Positions 5,371 through 6,616 of a stretch of 6,616 bases of DNA are shown one piece after another; within the stretch, counting starts at the first letter, position 1, and every line of letters begins with the position of its first letter. Below the pieces are notes generated by a model. That model made no database searches, was not told where the DNA came from, and saw only the letters and a program-made list of their open reading frames with translations. Made by a program: the position numbers and the translations under genes. The DNA comes from Burkholderiales bacterium (GTDB taxonomy: Bacteria; Pseudomonadota; Gammaproteobacteria; Burkholderiales; UBA11063), in the NCBI GenBank assembly GCA_020697025.1, contig JAJFBO010000060.1, positions 1-6,616 of the forward strand, in the 5' to 3' direction.

Positions 5371-5388
5371 CTTATCCCGAATTGGCGT
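5371..5388 (-). repeat. Right terminal inverted repeat of the IS-derived element
   Basis: Read inward on the minus strand this is ACGCCAATTCGGGATAAG, the partner of 4328-4345. Its outermost base (5388) supplies the last base of the SDR stop codon. Confidence 0.6.
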
Positions 5389-6149
5389 TATAAGCTTAGT
5401 ATATGTCCACCATCAACTGGAATGGTAACACCAGTTAGCCAACTAGAGTTATCTGAAGCAAGAAATACAGCTAATTCTCCAATGTCACTAGGCTTTCCTG
5501 CACGAGTTAGAGGAATTTTCTTAATTGCCTGATTCCATTCTTCAGGATTGCTTTCTATATATGGAATATTTGATTCAGTCTCAGTTTGACCAGGTGCAAT
5601 ACCATTTACTCTTATTTGATATTGAGCCAACTCTAAAGCAGTGCATTTAGTTAACATATCTAAACCTGCTTTTGAACAAGAGATTAGGCAACTTCCGACT
5701 ATCGGTCTAATTGCTGCAATTGATGAAATATTAATTATGCTGCCTGCAATCTTTTTATTGATAAGGTGATGCGCAAATTGTTGAATTAATCTCAATGGGA
5801 TTTCAACATTTACTTTTTGCATCCACGCAAAAGTCTCTGGCACTATTTCAAGTAACTGTTGTCGTTCATAAGCCGCTGCACAATTTACAAGAATATCTAC
5901 TGTATCTAACTTCTCTATTGCGTCTTTTAGAAATTCTTCTGGGGTGTTTGCTTCTGTAAAATCGGATTGTATTGCAAAAGACTTTCTGCCTAGAGCTTCA
6001 ATTTCACCTGCTGTTATAAGTGCTTTATCTTTTGCAGAACGATATTGGATGACTACATCTGCACCTGCTTTAGCCAAAGCAATAGCGACTCCTTTTCCAA
6101 TTCCTTGATTGCCTCCAGTAACTATAGCTTTTTTGTTTTTAAGTAACAT
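5388..6149 (-). CDS. Short-chain dehydrogenase/reductase (SDR) homologue lacking the catalytic Tyr
   Basis: A 253-residue classical SDR by fold and length. The Rossmann nucleotide site T11-GGNQGIG is intact, a basic residue follows strand 2 (YRS, R37), which favours NADP(H), and NCAAA stands where NNAG is usual. N114 and S143 (NISSIAA) of the catalytic tetrad are kept, as is K160, and the C-terminal IPVDGG is normal. Position 156, which must be Tyr in the YxxxK motif, is Ile: the reading is CLISCSKAG with codon ATC. Going from TAC or TAT to ATC needs at least two base changes. The protein may therefore have no oxidoreductase activity, may act by binding cofactor or partners, or may be an early pseudogene with the frame still open. 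AAGG lies about 10 nt before the ATG. Substrate unknown. The gene is convergent with the dipeptidase gene, and its stop codon is at the junction with the mobile element. Confidence 0.88.
   Translation of the reverse strand: MLLKNKKAIVTGGNQGIGKGVAIALAKAGADVVIQYRSAKDKALITAGEIEALGRKSFAIQSDFTEANTPEEFLKDAIEKLDTVDILVNCAAAYERQQLLEIVPETFAWMQKVNVEIPLRLIQQFAHHLINKKIAGSIINISSIAAIRPIVGSCLISCSKAGLDMLTKCTALELAQYQIRVNGIAPGQTETESNIPYIESNPEEWNQAIKKIPLTRAGKPSDIGELAVFLASDNSSWLTGVTIPVDGGHILSL
5389..5393. repeat. Right 5-bp direct repeat (putative target-site duplication)
   Basis: TATAA, the second copy of 4323-4327, overlaps the last Leu and stop codons of the SDR gene. Confidence 0.5.
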
Positions 6150-6199
6150 ATCTGTTTAACCTTGTAATATTTTTATATAAAGAGCTGTAATTGACGTTT

Positions 6200-6229
6200 T
6201 AATTCTGAAGCATGATGGTTTCAGAATTA
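6200..6229. promoter_or_regulatory. Inverted repeat upstream of the SDR gene (possible operator)
   Basis: Perfect 10-bp arms TAATTCTGAA (6200-6209) and TTCAGAATTA (6220-6229) are separated by 10 bp, so the half-site centres are two helical turns apart, fitting a dimeric regulator. It lies 51 bp before the SDR ATG. A poor candidate promoter on the minus strand (TTAAAA, 17 bp, TATATA) overlaps its near end. No T-run follows on either strand, so it is not a normal terminator. Confidence 0.4.
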
Positions 6230-6247
6230 TGCATACTATACTGCATA
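6228..6247. repeat. Second, shorter inverted repeat upstream of the SDR gene
   Basis: TATGCA (6228-6233) and TGCATA (6242-6247) flank 8 bp (TACTATAC), directly adjoining the 6200-6229 repeat. It may be part of the same control region. Short AT-rich arms make chance occurrence possible. Confidence 0.25.
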
Positions 6248-6276
6248 GTGAACTTTTTATTATCAATTTAAAAGTT

Positions 6277-6290
6277 TTAGGAACTCCTAA
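6277..6290 (-). terminator. Weak candidate terminator of the beta-lactamase-like gene
   Basis: On the minus strand, 20 bp after the stop codon, TTAGGA-GT-TCCTAA is followed by AACTTTTAAATT. The central spacer of two bases means the real stem would be about 4-5 bp, and the T-run is short. It is listed because of its position; a plain palindrome is equally possible. Confidence 0.25.
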
Positions 6291-6309
6291 GTTCTAGTTA
6301 GATTTCCTT

Positions 6310-6616
6310 TTAATATTTAATTTTTGCTTGATCTAAAATAGTAAAGTCATTTGGATGGCTATTACCATTATTTAAATAAACTAGCCATATACTATTTTCC
6401 TTACTTCGTAAATTACTAAATAAAGCTGCACTACCAGGCATACCGCCTGTATGAGTCATAACAGTATATTTTTGGTCGAGATGGGACTCTTCACCATGCA
6501 TTAACCCATATCCAGCTATAAAGTTATTATCAGTTAGTATATTGTGTCCATTATCATATTTTCCAGTAGATAAAAATTTCTGCATAGTCTGGGGTTTTGT
6601 AAATATCAGATTATTT
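6310..6616 (-). CDS. Serine beta-lactamase-like / penicillin-binding protein, C-terminal part
   Basis: The minus-strand frame is open to the right edge. The ATG at 6585 is probably internal, because codons upstream (NNLIFTKPQT) stay open and fit the family. About 101 residues are visible. HTGGMPGSAALFS carries the third active-site motif of the class C beta-lactamase/DD-peptidase family (HTG in place of KTG), preceded by GYGLMHG, where these proteins have Y-G-L/x-G-W, and followed by the strand SIWLVYLNNGN. The Ser-x-x-Lys and Tyr-x-Asn motifs would lie outside the window. The likely role of a complete protein is hydrolysis of an ester, amide or cell-wall peptide bond, usually in the periplasm; true beta-lactam resistance cannot be inferred from this part. 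Whether the gene is whole beyond the edge is unknown. Confidence 0.75.
   Translation of the reverse strand, partial: NNLIFTKPQTMQKFLSTGKYDNGHNILTDNNFIAGYGLMHGEESHLDQKYTVMTHTGGMPGSAALFSNLRSKENSIWLVYLNNGNSHPNDFTILDQAKIKY

Larger units (their letters stand above)
4328..5388. mobile_element. IS982-like element with deleted transposase and a Nif11-domain cargo gene
   Basis: A 1,061-bp segment bounded by 18-bp inverted repeats (16/18 match) and flanked by the 5-bp direct repeat TATAA. On the minus strand, from right to left, it holds: the right repeat, a promoter, the two-domain Nif11-like gene (5263-4694), a gap of about 146 bp, the remnant of an IS982-type transposase (4547-4358), and the left repeat. 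Total size is close to a normal one-gene IS. Removing it and one TATAA copy leaves two convergent genes (dipeptidase and SDR), with the SDR ending in TTA TAA TAA, so insertion probably took place right at that stop codon. Without its own transposase it would need one in trans. Alternatives: two overlapping insertions, or an old IS into which the Nif11 gene recombined. Family assignment rests on the MDIVELY...DDFCKKF start, recognised from memory. Confidence 0.55.

Overview
The window is AT-rich DNA from a bacterium that is most likely a low-G+C member of the Pseudomonadota (gamma- or betaproteobacterial type). The evidence is a ValRS C-terminal half with the proteobacterial insert after KMSKS, a small lipoprotein nuclease of the Nuc/EndA type, a SugE/Gdx-type SMR exporter, and a tRNA gene that encodes its own CCA. 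I cannot name the genus from sequence alone.

Layout. (1) 1-1522 (+): 3' part of valS, the 5' end lying outside the window. (2) 1586-1900 (+): SMR-family, probably guanidinium, exporter, 63 bp after valS. (3) 1901-2203: a gap holding a short start-less ORF remnant on the minus strand, a likely promoter, and a near-perfect 26-bp palindrome 11 bp before the next gene. (4) 2204-2291 (+): tRNA-Ser(GGA). (5) 2308-2880 (+): single-HKD PLD-type nuclease made as a lipoprotein, 16 bp after the tRNA. (6) 2886-3176: decayed coding sequence ending in a clear dipeptidase C-terminus, followed by (7) 3196-4188 (+): an intact peptidase-M19 (renal dipeptidase) homologue lacking two of the canonical zinc ligands. 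(8) 4328-5388: a probable IS-derived mobile element bounded by 18-bp imperfect inverted repeats and a 5-bp direct repeat. It contains an internally deleted, frameshifted IS982-type transposase remnant and, as apparent cargo, a gene for a protein with two tandem Nif11-like (RiPP-leader-type) domains. (9) 5388-6149 (-): SDR-family oxidoreductase homologue in which the catalytic Tyr position is Ile. The element sits exactly on its stop codon. (10) 6150-6309: intergenic, with two inverted repeats upstream of the SDR gene. (11) 6310-6616 (-): C-terminal part of a serine beta-lactamase-like/penicillin-binding protein running off the right edge.

The left third is conserved housekeeping sequence. From about 2880 onward the window looks accessory: gene remnants, enzyme homologues with altered active sites, and a mobile element. 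The most interesting object is the 4328-5388 element. Its transposase has been reduced to its two ends, while a Nif11-domain gene with its own promoter and ribosome binding site lies between the inverted repeats. It could only move if a full-length transposase is supplied in trans. No RiPP-modifying enzyme or peptidase-transporter is present in the window, so a role for the Nif11 protein in natural-product biosynthesis is not shown here.
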